Part shown: positions 53,595 through 63,578 of the stretch, piece after piece | How the letters are laid out: each line of letters starts with the position of its first letter | Position numbering within the stretch: the first letter of the stretch is position 1 | NCBI GenBank assembly: GCA_022605425.2 | Contig: JAKIMF020000001.1 | Coordinates: forward strand, 2,110,501 to 2,174,500 | Source of the DNA: Hamiltosporidium tvaerminnensis | Lineage: Eukaryota; Microsporidia; Dubosqiidae | Direction: 5' to 3' | DNA length: 64,000 nt | Notes under the pieces: generated by a model | Seen by the model: only the letters and a program-made list of their open reading frames with translations | Told to the model about the DNA's origin: nothing | The model's database searches: none | Position numbers and translations under genes: made by a program

Positions 53595-55337
53595 TTAGAC
53601 ATTTTTATGAACATTGCTTGTAGCCTTTCCTAGTCTACATTGTTTAACATTTGAGGAGAATCTTAATGAGCAAATTGTTTCGTTTAAATGCATCCAATCC
53701 GGCGAAACATTTACAATCATAATTGTTCTACTTTTTCCTAAAAAATTATTTTTTAATAAATATGTAAGTTTTGAATCTCTAAAGGCTATATGGCTATCTT
53801 TTTTTATTAAAGAATTTATAACATTCCCAAGACATGCCAAGCTTTTATTTATATTTTGTGTTTCCACCAAACGTATTTTTTCACATTTCGATTCCGATAA
53901 TCTTTCTGATCCAGCAAGATCAATTAAATTTAAAATTCCTTGTCTTTTTTGATTTGTAACAGAATTACAAAGATTTATTTTTAATGTAAAAATCGAATGA
54001 CTTCTACTCGATCTTTCATTTACAAATGTGACGCCTGTTGTTCTATTTTCCAATGCCTTTTTAAAATGTCTAGTAAAATCTTCTAGGGTTTCTATAACTT
54101 TGTATGTACAGTTTGTTATATAGGTCTCGTCATTTTCATGTCTAATATCACATTTTTTAGTATTATTTGCTAATAAATCTACAATATTTTCATTATAGAT
54201 TTCTACAAACGAAATAATATATTCAAATTTCCAATTATTTTTTGATAGTTCTTTTGAAACTTCAAATATTTCTGAAACAGATCTTGGAATAATTCCTGGA
54301 TTATCTTCAATTCCGTCCATCGTATAAGTTTTACCACTTCCTGTTTGTCCATATGCAAATATACAAACTTTGTAGCCATCAAGAATAGATCGTATTAGGA
54401 ATGATATTTCATCATAAACTTGAAGTTGATCACATTCTGGACCAAAAACCTTGTCAAATAAGAAATTATGTGTTTTAATGTTAAAATTATTATAACTCGA
54501 TTCAATTTTTTCTTTGATTGTTATTTTATCATCAGAATATTCAATCTCATAATTTTTAGAATCAGTATTTTTATAAAATTTAGGTCTGATTCTACAAAAT
54601 ACTCTGATTGCCCCTTTAAGATCTATTATTTCTTCTATTAGTTTTCTTTCTTTCATTTTAAAAATTTCAATTTTTTCCTCCATTTTTTCTAAATTCTTTA
54701 GTTTTAATTCAAGAACACTTTTATTTTCTTGTAAATCTAGAATTTTTTGTTGCTTAATTTGTATTTCATTTTCTTTATTTTTCAACAAATTTTTCATTTC
54801 ATTTAATTCTTTCATATAATTTTCATTCTTTATCTTAATTTCTTCTAAATATTTATTATTTTCTGATTTAAACGACTCAATCACATATTTATGTTGTAAA
54901 TCATTGTTTTCATTTTCTTCTTTCAAATTAACAATTTCTTGATTTTTTTCAACTATTTCTGATTCCAATTGCTTCAATTTCATAGATAATTCATCTATAA
55001 AAACATATAAAGTATCAAGTTTTTTCTTGGTTAAATCATCTGTTTCTAATTTGTTTTGATCGCATATAATATGCTTTAAATTATGATTCGTGTCATATAA
55101 ATTATCACAGTTGTTCATATGACACCCACAGTTTTCATTACTACAGTTTTCAATAAGTGTTTTAGGTGTATTCTTAATATTTTCATTTTCTACATCTATA
55201 TTTTTTAAAAACGAATCATTTCCTATATTATCTATTTCTTTATTCATAAAAACTAATCGAGAACGTAAATCATTAAAAATCTTCTCTACTTGATCTATTT
55301 TTATATTTATGTTTGAATCTTTATCTTTGAAATACAT
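53595..55337 (-). CDS. KAR3: Kinesin-14 (C-terminal motor, Kar3/Ncd-like)
   Basis: 580 residues from ATG 55337. Residues about 75-240 are a long lysine- and glutamate-rich coiled coil. The motor begins at about 242 (GAIRVFCRIRPKF). It has P-loop FAYGQTGSGKTYTMDG (about 328-343), switch I NERSSRSHSIF and switch II DLAGSERLSES, and ends ETICSLRFSSNVKQCRLGKA. A C-terminal motor preceded by a coil and the GxIRVFCRxRP neck define the minus-end-directed kinesin-14 class, used in spindle assembly and karyogamy. The N-terminus has an unusual cluster of cysteines and histidines (NCSNENCGCHMNNC) that could bind metal. Length is shorter than yeast Kar3 (729). ACC lies upstream of the start rather than CCC. 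Confidence 0.95.
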   Translation of the reverse strand: MYFKDKDSNINIKIDQVEKIFNDLRSRLVFMNKEIDNIGNDSFLKNIDVENENIKNTPKTLIENCSNENCGCHMNNCDNLYDTNHNLKHIICDQNKLETDDLTKKKLDTLYVFIDELSMKLKQLESEIVEKNQEIVNLKEENENNDLQHKYVIESFKSENNKYLEEIKIKNENYMKELNEMKNLLKNKENEIQIKQQKILDLQENKSVLELKLKNLEKMEEKIEIFKMKERKLIEEIIDLKGAIRVFCRIRPKFYKNTDSKNYEIEYSDDKITIKEKIESSYNNFNIKTHNFLFDKVFGPECDQLQVYDEISFLIRSILDGYKVCIFAYGQTGSGKTYTMDGIEDNPGIIPRSVSEIFEVSKELSKNNWKFEYIISFVEIYNENIVDLLANNTKKCDIRHENDETYITNCTYKVIETLEDFTRHFKKALENRTTGVTFVNERSSRSHSIFTLKINLCNSVTNQKRQGILNLIDLAGSERLSESKCEKIRLVETQNINKSLACLGNVINSLIKKDSHIAFRDSKLTYLLKNNFLGKSRTIMIVNVSPDWMHLNETICSLRFSSNVKQCRLGKATSNVHKNV

Positions 55338-56334
55338 GGACAAATAAAAAAAAGGTGGTTTAATTTTTTTTTAGTTTTTTATTTTATAAAGGTTTTGTAA
55401 TATAGCAATCAAGGAAAATAAAAAGTTTTTTTAAAAAATAATTCATTTTGCGGTATTTTGAATTACATTTGAATTTAGCAAATATTTTTTTGGTAATTCA
55501 TATATAAATTCGTCTTTTTCAACTTAATATGCTTTGTTTTAGTTTTATAAGTACAGAATTTTAAATTCGTTTTTTTTGTTAATTTTTTATAATCATTCAT
55601 AAGAGAATTATTGTAATAAAATTATATTTTTGTAGGAAACAACATTCTGTTTTATAAGATAAAAATAAAGCAAATCCTGTATAATAACATTTAAAATAAA
55701 CTCGTATTTATATTCTTATTAAATAAACCTGTGGAAGGTAATTTAAACACTGAATCTATTTATAATACGGATAATATTAAGTAATAAGCTATAAGGTCTA
55801 ATAAATCTGGTTTATGCTTTGCTAAACATATTTCAAATTTGGTTTGTTAGCCTTGGATAATTAAAATTTTAAATAGCCTTCAAATTCGTTTATTTATAAA
55901 AAACGCATTCAAATTTTTATTTAACTCAAAAAAATTAAAATTCTTAGGCCAAAGTAATCATATGTGATAACAAATTAAGGATCTTAGGTTCATAAGTTTT
56001 GGAATACACTTCTTACATTAGTTTAGAAGAAAAAAGCCTTTCGGCTCTTGATATTAGTTTTTTTTGTATTATTGCAAATCCAACTTGTTGGCCTTTTCAT
56101 ACATTCAAACACTAGAAATATTTGCAAACACTGATTGTTTCTGAATAGATGCAGTATTCTACACCATTTGTTCTATGATAGGAATTTCTTAATTAATCTT
56201 AAACTAAACAATAATAAGATTGCGTATAGTATTCTAGCATAACTTATATCATATTTCCTTAATTTCCAAAAACTTCCGTTATACGCAAACAAGAAATGGT
56301 TTGTCATAAGAAAACCTGATAATGCAATATTTCA
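55338..56334. other. AT-rich region upstream of kinesin
   Basis: Nothing recognisable. The sequence aaaagcctttcggctctt near 56032-56050 is a short GC-containing hairpin-like stretch, of unknown meaning. Confidence 0.4.
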
Positions 56335-57449
56335 ATATTTTTATTGAATATATTTTCTGGGTTAACAAATTTTATATCTATTATATATTATTTTCTATCA
56401 TTTTAACCACATACTTATTCTCTATTAAATCCGACTCTTCCATAATGTTTATTGCCGATTCCTTCACTGTGATTGCGCCATCTGAAATAATTGAGTGTAA
56501 GATATTTTTCGTATTTTCTGTTTTAACACCATCTTCCTCATTCTTCCCTGCTTTTAAAAGGGGTTTTAGTTCCCCATGCATCTCGGCTCTCTTAATAACA
56601 CCCATTGACGCACTTTTCAGCTCTTTTCGGTATTTAGTCCAGACTCAAGGTCTCTTCGTCGATCAAAGTAAAATATTTCGAATGTCTTCTATAGTACGAT
56701 TGACTGAATCTATTCCTCTATATTCATGGGATTTGCAGTTTCTAGATTATTGATCTATGGTATATTATTATAATACTGACCCAGGTCACCACATAAGGCA
56801 TTATCTCTACACTACATTTATAAATAAGATTTAACTCGTTTTCTAATGTGTTATACGTTCTAAGCTTCTCAGTTTCAACTACTTGAAGCAATCTTGAGAT
56901 GTGATTCCTACTTCAACGAGGGTTATCCCATTCAGCCTCTTATTCCAAATAAATATATCAAGTCTAATATTCTGAATATTGCCATAAGTCTTTATCCTGG
57001 TTTCCACTCTTATCCCCGCGTATTTTTTTCAATGATTTCCTAAATTGAGTGGTTCCTAATTCTTTCCAAAGGTTAGAATCAATCTATTTAGAAGGAAATC
57101 GGACATTTAATCAGTTCATTATGCAGTTTGAGGCAGTCATATCCCAGTATTTCCTCAAATCGAGTAGTCAAATAGTCTAAATTTTTGGCAGATTTATTGC
57201 AGTGTTGCTACATAGCTTTCGCTCTGTAAAAGACATCTTCCTCACGTAACCTAATATTCCCATTCTTTATCCATCTTAAAGAACCACTAAAACTTACAAG
57301 CTCATTTTTCCTTGCATTATATAACTTTGAATGGAGTTTTCGTTTTTCTATTTCGTTGTATAATTTTGCAAGTTGGACTTCCTCTGAATTCCTTTTAGTA
57401 TCCTATTCTTCCAACCTATAGTTTATATTCAAGAGTTTATATTTTTATT
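56335..57449 (-). mobile_element. 5'-truncated RLE-type LINE, about 1.1 kb, probable target-site duplication
   Basis: Read on the minus strand, the insert covers the end of the ORF from the segment before AAGTTATATA (near 57330) through the zinc knuckle, endonuclease (near 56920-57000) and tail, to a 3' end GTTAACCCAGAAAATATATTCAATAA. The repeat atatttttatt occurs at both ends (56335-56345 and 57439-57449). It is low complexity, so this support is weaker than at the other copies. The reading frame is broken in several places. The 5' cut point lies at TCTTCCAACC, about 145 bp upstream of the CBP80-like start. Confidence 0.82.
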
Positions 57450-57595
57450 ACGATTTCGGCTCAATTAATTCATACAAAACACAAATAAAAGAAGTGACAA
57501 ACCATTTCTTTAACAAATTGCTTTTTCATTTTTTTTGCACATACAAGAAAATTTAGAAAAATTTTATTTTTAATTTAATAAAAAACCCCTTAAAT

Positions 57596-59092
57596 ATGAA
57601 AGATAACAGCACCACTTCAATAAATACCGAAAATACAGAAATAGTTAATAATGATTTAAACGAAAAGAATACAAATTCTTTAGAACTTAGTTCCACAATA
57701 ATACAACTATTAATTGAACTTAATGAAAGAGATTATGATAGTTCATTTAACCAAATCATTGAATACCTAGAAACTCATGATTCCAATTTTGTAGAAATAC
57801 TGATACAAATTATTGTAGAAGTTCCTTATAACTTTTATTTATATTCTTTACTTATTATCGACATTTCTTCTTCATTAAAATCGTTTGGAATTAAATTTTC
57901 AGAAAAAATAAATTTTTATCATAAAAAACTTGTTAAAGACAATGATGCATTACTTTTAGTATCTTTTTATAGAACAATAAATATATTGGAATTTGTAGGT
58001 TTCTTTAAACCAAATCAAGTAAAAAAGTTTTTAAATGATGAGGAATATAACCAAATATCATTATTCGTCACTGGATGTAAAAGTATACAGCATTCTTTAA
58101 AAGGAATGGATTTCGAAGAAAATAAAAATTTTGAATTTGATTTAGAAAATGATATTTTCTATTCCGATGAATTAAAAAAAGAATTAATTAATTTACAGAA
58201 ATATAAAAAATTTATGGAGATTTTTGGAATAGAAAATGGAGATTTTATTGTTTCAAAACAAATAATTGATAAATTCTCTACGAGTTATAAAGAATCTTGT
58301 TTTCAGTTTTATTGTTACTTTCAAAAAGAGTATTATGATTCTTTAATTCTGTCAATAATTAATGGAGTTGTAGAAGATAAAATAGATCTGCCGTTATATA
58401 TTTATATCTTCAAAAAAATGGGAATGTACGAAAATTTTCTAACAAATTATTATGATTTAATACTAAAAATTAGAAATAAAAAAACAGAAATTATCGATTT
58501 TTATGACAAAATAATCAAATTTATAAATATTTCTATGGCTTTTATATTTGAAAATTTTCATAATTTACCAGAAAAACATAGTAGTTTTTACGCTGAACAA
58601 GTTTCTTACAGACCTGAAAATGACAAGGGATTATCTGAAATGTTTAAAAGTCTATTAAATCCTTCGATTATAAATGAAATGATGAAAATATCTAATAGTA
58701 ATGTACTTATAGATTTTCTTCCACCAAAATACAAAAATATTGTATTTATTGCTGAAATATATGAAAATACACCTCAAAGTATTGAATTGAAAAGAATAAT
58801 CAATGAAAATGATTTTGAAAAGTTAAAAGAAATGGATAAAAAAGAATTTTATAAGGCATTTATGGTATTAGCATCACCTTCAATATCTCATTTTTTAACT
58901 TATTTTGAAATTTTAAAAAATTATTTTGTAATGAATTCAGACGAACAACGAATTTTTTGTACGGTTTTTATTGAATATTTCAATGATTGGAATAGTTATA
59001 AAAGAATAGTTTGTGAAAAATTAATTGAAGCACAATTTATTGAGGAGACAATAGCAAAAGAGTTTCTATATTTGTCTTCTATTGATAATTAA
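57596..59092 (+). CDS. Nuclear cap-binding complex subunit 1 (CBP80)-like protein
   Basis: 498 residues, helical throughout, with no catalytic motif. Residues 30-150 align by eye with the first MIF4G-type repeat of CBP80 (LETHDSNFVEILIQIIVEVP, then NFYLYSLLIIDISS, then LLLVSFYRTINILEFVGF). Residues 420-490 align with its third (SISHFLTYFEILKNYF, then IFCTVFIEYFNDWN and CEKLIEAQFIEETIAKEFLY). In other eukaryotes CBP80 is about 800 residues and partners CBP20 on capped nuclear RNA. Here it is shortened by about 40 percent. CCCC lies 7 nt upstream of the start. An alternative is another HEAT or MIF4G protein, but the C-terminal block is distinctive. Confidence 0.65.
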   Translation: MKDNSTTSINTENTEIVNNDLNEKNTNSLELSSTIIQLLIELNERDYDSSFNQIIEYLETHDSNFVEILIQIIVEVPYNFYLYSLLIIDISSSLKSFGIKFSEKINFYHKKLVKDNDALLLVSFYRTINILEFVGFFKPNQVKKFLNDEEYNQISLFVTGCKSIQHSLKGMDFEENKNFEFDLENDIFYSDELKKELINLQKYKKFMEIFGIENGDFIVSKQIIDKFSTSYKESCFQFYCYFQKEYYDSLILSIINGVVEDKIDLPLYIYIFKKMGMYENFLTNYYDLILKIRNKKTEIIDFYDKIIKFINISMAFIFENFHNLPEKHSSFYAEQVSYRPENDKGLSEMFKSLLNPSIINEMMKISNSNVLIDFLPPKYKNIVFIAEIYENTPQSIELKRIINENDFEKLKEMDKKEFYKAFMVLASPSISHFLTYFEILKNYFVMNSDEQRIFCTVFIEYFNDWNSYKRIVCEKLIEAQFIEETIAKEFLYLSSIDN

Positions 59093-59809
59093 ATACTTTG
59101 TTTTGTTCTTTAATTGTCGAAATATAAAAATATTTTTTTTAGTTAAAATGTATTTTTCTTAAAAAAAAGCTTGTTTTTTACATCTTTAATTATATTTAGA
59201 TAATTCACTTAAAAAAAATTTAAGTTTTATATTTCTTTTCAAACAATTATAAATTATTTTACACGTATTAAAGAGGTTGGTATCGATTTTTGATTTTAAT
59301 TCAACTCTGTTTTTTTATTTTTAATTTAAACAATAAATCGTTTAAATAGATATTTTTTTTATTAAAAAAACTTTAAATAAGTCATAAACCTTATAATATA
59401 GATACAAATTATTCTTTCTATTCTCTTTTGTTTCTCTTTAAAAAAATAAAATACCCTTAAATGAAATACATTAAACGAGATAAACCTTATTAATAAAGAT
59501 AACATTTAAATATCTTAGAATATAAAATGGCCAACCAAATAAGATAAGTTTTATCTTAGAAAAATACTTTAAAAATTACTTAGTTATATTTTTATTGATA
59601 CTATAGAATTTAAATTCAATTTTATTAAGATGATGTTTTTATTTCTAAAATAAAAAATTCTAGAGTGTCTATAATTTGAAATTCTTAAGTTTTAAGTTTT
59701 TTTGAAATATTTGATAATATAAAATATATATTGATATTCAAATATATTTATTTAAAAATATCACATCTTTTTACAAAGTAGCAAGTATTATATTTGTTTT
59801 CATGACTTT
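59093..59809. other. AT-rich spacer
   Basis: No gene, RNA or repeat is visible. Confidence 0.45.
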
Positions 59810-60480
59810 AACGCAGTTCTAGGTTTAAAATAAATGACTGCTACCCCAACACTCCATCGGTAACCCCTGCGATACCTACGTCAAAGCCTTTCATCTACCA
59901 GGTGTGTAGAACCTAATTACTAGGCGAGGCAGTTGCCCGGAGTTCGTTAATGTCAGTTGCATGGAGTGTGATCGAAGGCCGAAGCCCCTCCCTGGGTTCC
60001 CCCAAGACTATCCAGCATTCTCACTTACTCTACACTTTCTGAACCCAATAAACTTCTAGCTAAGATATATTTCAGAGACTTACATGGGGTCCACCTAGAC
60101 AGTGCAATGTCATACCAACAGGTATAACCTGCTACTTAGCTCTCCCGGCTTTTAATGGTTTTTATTTTTATATCTCCCACGCACTAAGTCTTTTACCCAA
60201 GTAAGCAAGGCTAAGTTATCATGCTTCTACGTGGAAATTACCTACAATTCCGTCTGGGGTCTGCAATCTACTTAGATAAAAATTACAAATAAATTTGTAG
60301 AAAAAGTTTCTCTATTTCTTAGACCTCTCCTCTTTATAACAACTCCCATGAAACAACCGAAGATCTAGTGTGGTTTGATTCCCACCATAAATCCAAACAA
60401 GGATCCTCATACCAGTTTCCCATACTCGTTGCCAAGCAGAAAGTTTTTAATGTGGTTATCCCTCCCTCCAGTAGAGATTC
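59810..60480 (+). repeat. 0.66-kb dispersed repeat, best preserved copy
   Basis: Composition rises abruptly for about 670 bp (for example gaggcagttgcccggagttcg and cgaagcccctccctgggttc) and falls again at both ends. All six frames are closed by many stops and the sequence matches no protein family by eye. No terminal inverted repeats, poly-A tail or flanking duplication are visible. Homologous full-length copies lie at 10526-11185 (same orientation) and 37130-37790 (inverted), and a doubtful one at 35405-36030. It could be a non-autonomous transposon, a structured RNA gene family, or a centromere- or telomere-linked repeat. Confidence 0.85.
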
Positions 60481-61037
60481 ACAAATATTTATTATTTATT
60501 TATAATGGACAAGTATAACAGAAGCATATACATGTAAAAATGATTATTAAAAACGTGATAGCATTAAAAGGGGAAAATATTTCGTTTTATTGTCTATCAA
60601 AATGATCAAAGCTCTAGCGATCGTAAAAGTTTGAATTTAGAAATTGATTTTATAATAAAAAAACAACACAGTTTTATAACTATATCCTTATTTTTACTTT
60701 AATAGTTTAAATTAAAAAAATAGAATAGAATTATTGGTTCGTGAATTACAAAATCAATAACTAGGGGAATGTGTGTATGATACATTAAAACAGATCTGTT
60801 TATTATCTAAAAATATTCAAAATAAATATGGCTATTTAATTTACAATCAAGTAAAAAACCAAGGAATAAATAATTATCTAAGATTTAATTATAAAAAAAT
60901 ATTTCGTAAAAATACACTTTTTATTATCAAAAAAAATAGAATCAAACATCGAAAAAATTTAAAAATTTATATTTTTATGTTCAACAAGAATCTAAACTAT
61001 TCAAATAAATAAATAAAATTAAAAATGCTTTGTTTAA
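60481..61037. other. AT-rich 3' flank of MetAP2
   Basis: A 79-codon frame (60773-61012) is lysine/isoleucine/asparagine-rich as random AT-rich sequence would be, and I do not call it a gene. Confidence 0.4.
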
Positions 61038-62108
61038 TCAATAATCATCACCAATCGTTAGAATTTCTTTACCATGTTCTCCAATAAAAATTGTATGTTC
61101 AAATTGTGAAACAAATGAATTTTTAATATCCACCAATGGTGGATAACTGTCAATAGCTTTGAGCATAGCAAGCATTTTTACAGGAACCAACGAAGAATTT
61201 TGAGAAGGCATCAGATGATCGATATATCGCGGACAGAAAGGAAGAGTTGTAAGTTTTTTTTTAATAATTTCGTACACAGTCTTAACATTTTCATTTTTAA
61301 CTTGAATTTTTCTTGAAGGATTTAAAATATAATGTGAGCAGTTCTTTCCATTTACTACGTATCCTCCTCCTGTCGTAGCAAATGTCTCAATCGCGTAGAA
61401 AGTATTTTCTTTGACTTTTGTTTTATCTTTATTATCCACAGGTGGTATACTTATTCCTGCGTGTATTGTAAATTTTTCAATGGAATGGCCATTGAGATTT
61501 TCTACTGGTTTGATAGGAAATATTTGATTATTTATTTCTACTTCGTAACTATATATTACCTCTGATATGGCTGCACCTACATCACATACTCTAACATCAA
61601 CTCCCATATTTTTTATACCGACTCGTGTTGCCTCTTTAGAGGCAGCAAGAAGTGGTTCGTATGTTGGATCGAATGCCACAGTAAAAGCTGAGTCCATTAT
61701 AACACCGTTAGAATGAGTTCCGAAATCAATTTTTAAAACATCTTTTTCAGTTAAAAAAATATCTTCGTCGCCTGGATTTAAAGTAAAATGTGCTGCACAT
61801 TCGTTTAAAGAAATACCGGTAGGAAATCCTATTCCATCATTCATTTCTCCTTTTAAAAGAATTCTTGTGTTGTCTTCGACAGTTTCTACTATTTTTTTTA
61901 AAGAAACACCTGGTTTTATAATTTGCTGTAAATTTTGTCTGTTTCTTCTGTGGGCTTCTGCTGCTCTTCTGGCATCTTTTAAAATATCATTTACAAATTC
62001 ATTGGGTATTTCTGAATTTGAAGAGTCAAATAAAATATTTTTTTTATAGTTTCCTTCGGATTCTAAAAACTCGATAGAATTCGGTTCAACATTATTTATT
62101 AGAAGCAT
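61038..62108 (-). CDS. MAP2: Methionine aminopeptidase 2
   Basis: 356 residues from ATG 62108, with CCC 4 nt upstream. All five metal ligands are in place: D128 and D139 (KIDFGTHSNGVIMDSAF), H208 (NGHSIEKFTIH), E241 (FYAIETFATTG) and E337 (SQFEHTIF). H107 in AAHFTLNPG is the residue that fumagillin alkylates in the human enzyme (His231), and H216 is the second active-site His. It removes the initiator methionine from nascent proteins. The insertion between strands marks the type 2 subclass. The lysine/acidic N-terminal ribosome-binding extension of animal MetAP2 is missing, as in other microsporidia. These lack MetAP1, so the gene should be essential. Confidence 0.97.
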   Translation of the reverse strand: MLLINNVEPNSIEFLESEGNYKKNILFDSSNSEIPNEFVNDILKDARRAAEAHRRNRQNLQQIIKPGVSLKKIVETVEDNTRILLKGEMNDGIGFPTGISLNECAAHFTLNPGDEDIFLTEKDVLKIDFGTHSNGVIMDSAFTVAFDPTYEPLLAASKEATRVGIKNMGVDVRVCDVGAAISEVIYSYEVEINNQIFPIKPVENLNGHSIEKFTIHAGISIPPVDNKDKTKVKENTFYAIETFATTGGGYVVNGKNCSHYILNPSRKIQVKNENVKTVYEIIKKKLTTLPFCPRYIDHLMPSQNSSLVPVKMLAMLKAIDSYPPLVDIKNSFVSQFEHTIFIGEHGKEILTIGDDY

Positions 62109-63202
62109 TTTAGGGTAAAAAAATCACATCTTTTTTAAAGAAATATTTGATAAAATCAAAAAATAAGTGAACTGTCAAAAACTGAAACGACTAAGGAATT
62201 AAGAGAATATAAAAACGGAAGGTAAAACAGACCTTTAAATTGAATTTAATGAACAAATTTGAATACAGATCTATAAATGGATGGAAAACAAATCTATAAA
62301 TGTATTTAAAACAAATATTTAAATCGAATGTAAAGAGCTATTCAAGAAACAGATCTATAAATAGATGCAAAACGGATATATAAATCGAATTGAACGAAAG
62401 GTTTCAAGTAACAAATTTAAAAGTAAATACAAAGAAAAAAAATGTAAAAACATATTAAAGAAAAGTTTTAAATAAAAATTTAATTTATAAAAAAAATTGT
62501 TTACATTCTAAGAACAATACTGACTCAATTAGTATGTATTTAAATAAAAGGAATTTATTTTCTATTCGTTTTCAGATTAAATAGTATTTTTAATTTATAA
62601 ATTTCATATTCTTTTTATGAAAAAGATATAAATAGACACTTAACGGTTGCTAGATGTCATCAAAAAGAGTACAGAAAATGAAATAAAATATATTATATTG
62701 AGGAAAGAATTATGAGCAAAAAATATATATGAAACTAAATACCAAGAAAATATCTTGAATGCCAAAAAAAATTAGTATTTGAATATGATAAATGTGGTAA
62801 ATAAAAGGAAGATAAGAAATAAGATTTTAAATACAGTGATGAAGTTTATATGCTACTTTTATATTAACCGTTTACCTTATATATTATTAGTTTAATTAAA
62901 ATAAATAGAGTTTTTAAAAAAAAAATATTTTTGAACTAAATATGAAAAATACCAATCTATTGGTGTTTAGAATAACGAATATGTCTTTTATATTGAGTTT
63001 TAATTTTTTACAGAAATATGTTTTTCTATTTAGAAAATATATTAAACTACTCTTCTTGCATTTTTGTTAGCAATATAAATTCAAATGTAAATATATAGAA
63101 ATTAAAAATATACTTTAACGTATGAATATTACCTTTGAAGAAAATTTAATAAACAATTTAAGGTATAAAAATGATAGAATAGATGGGAAGTAGATTGTTT
63201 TT
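62109..63202. other. AT-rich region upstream of MetAP2
   Basis: At 62235-62420 imperfect copies of acagatctataaat(g/a)gatgnaaaac recur about four times. No gene is visible in the rest. Confidence 0.5.
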
Positions 63203-63555
63203 GAAATTTTATATCAGTAGAGAGACTAAAAACCATTTTTATTTGATCCAAGTTATATAATAGATAATAATTGAGTTTTTATGAAATTTTATATCAGTAG
63301 AGAGACTAATAACAATTTTTATTTGATCCAAGTTATATAATATATAATAATTGAGTTTTTATGAAATTTTATATCAGTAGAGAGACTAAAAACCATTTTT
63401 ATTTGATCTAAGTTATAAAATCGATAATAATTGAGTTTTTATGAAATTTTATATCAGAAGAGAGACTAAAAACCATTTTTATTTGATCCAAGTTATATAA
63501 TAGATAATAATTGAGTTTTTATGAAACTTTATATCAGAAGAGAGACTAAAAATAA
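63203..63555. repeat. 80-bp tandem repeat, about 4.4 units
   Basis: Units start at 63203, 63283, 63363, 63443 and 63523 (gaaattttatatcagtagag...). They differ at only a few sites. The array abuts the 3' end of the Pol-alpha subunit B gene, so it is probably within or next to that 3' UTR. Confidence 0.95.
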
Positions 63556-63578
63556 AATTTGGTTTAATAAAATTATAA

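Noticed and set aside
53614-53952. 112-codon plus-strand frame inside kinesin
   Set aside because: Antisense shadow of the motor domain.
59810-60480. rRNA or 5S gene fragment
   Set aside because: No recognisable rRNA signature (5S box A/C or conserved SSU/LSU stretches) could be found by eye.
60773-61012. 79-codon plus-strand frame rich in Lys, Ile and Asn
   Set aside because: Composition is as expected of random AT-rich DNA, with no motif. A GGGG lies upstream, but this alone is too little.
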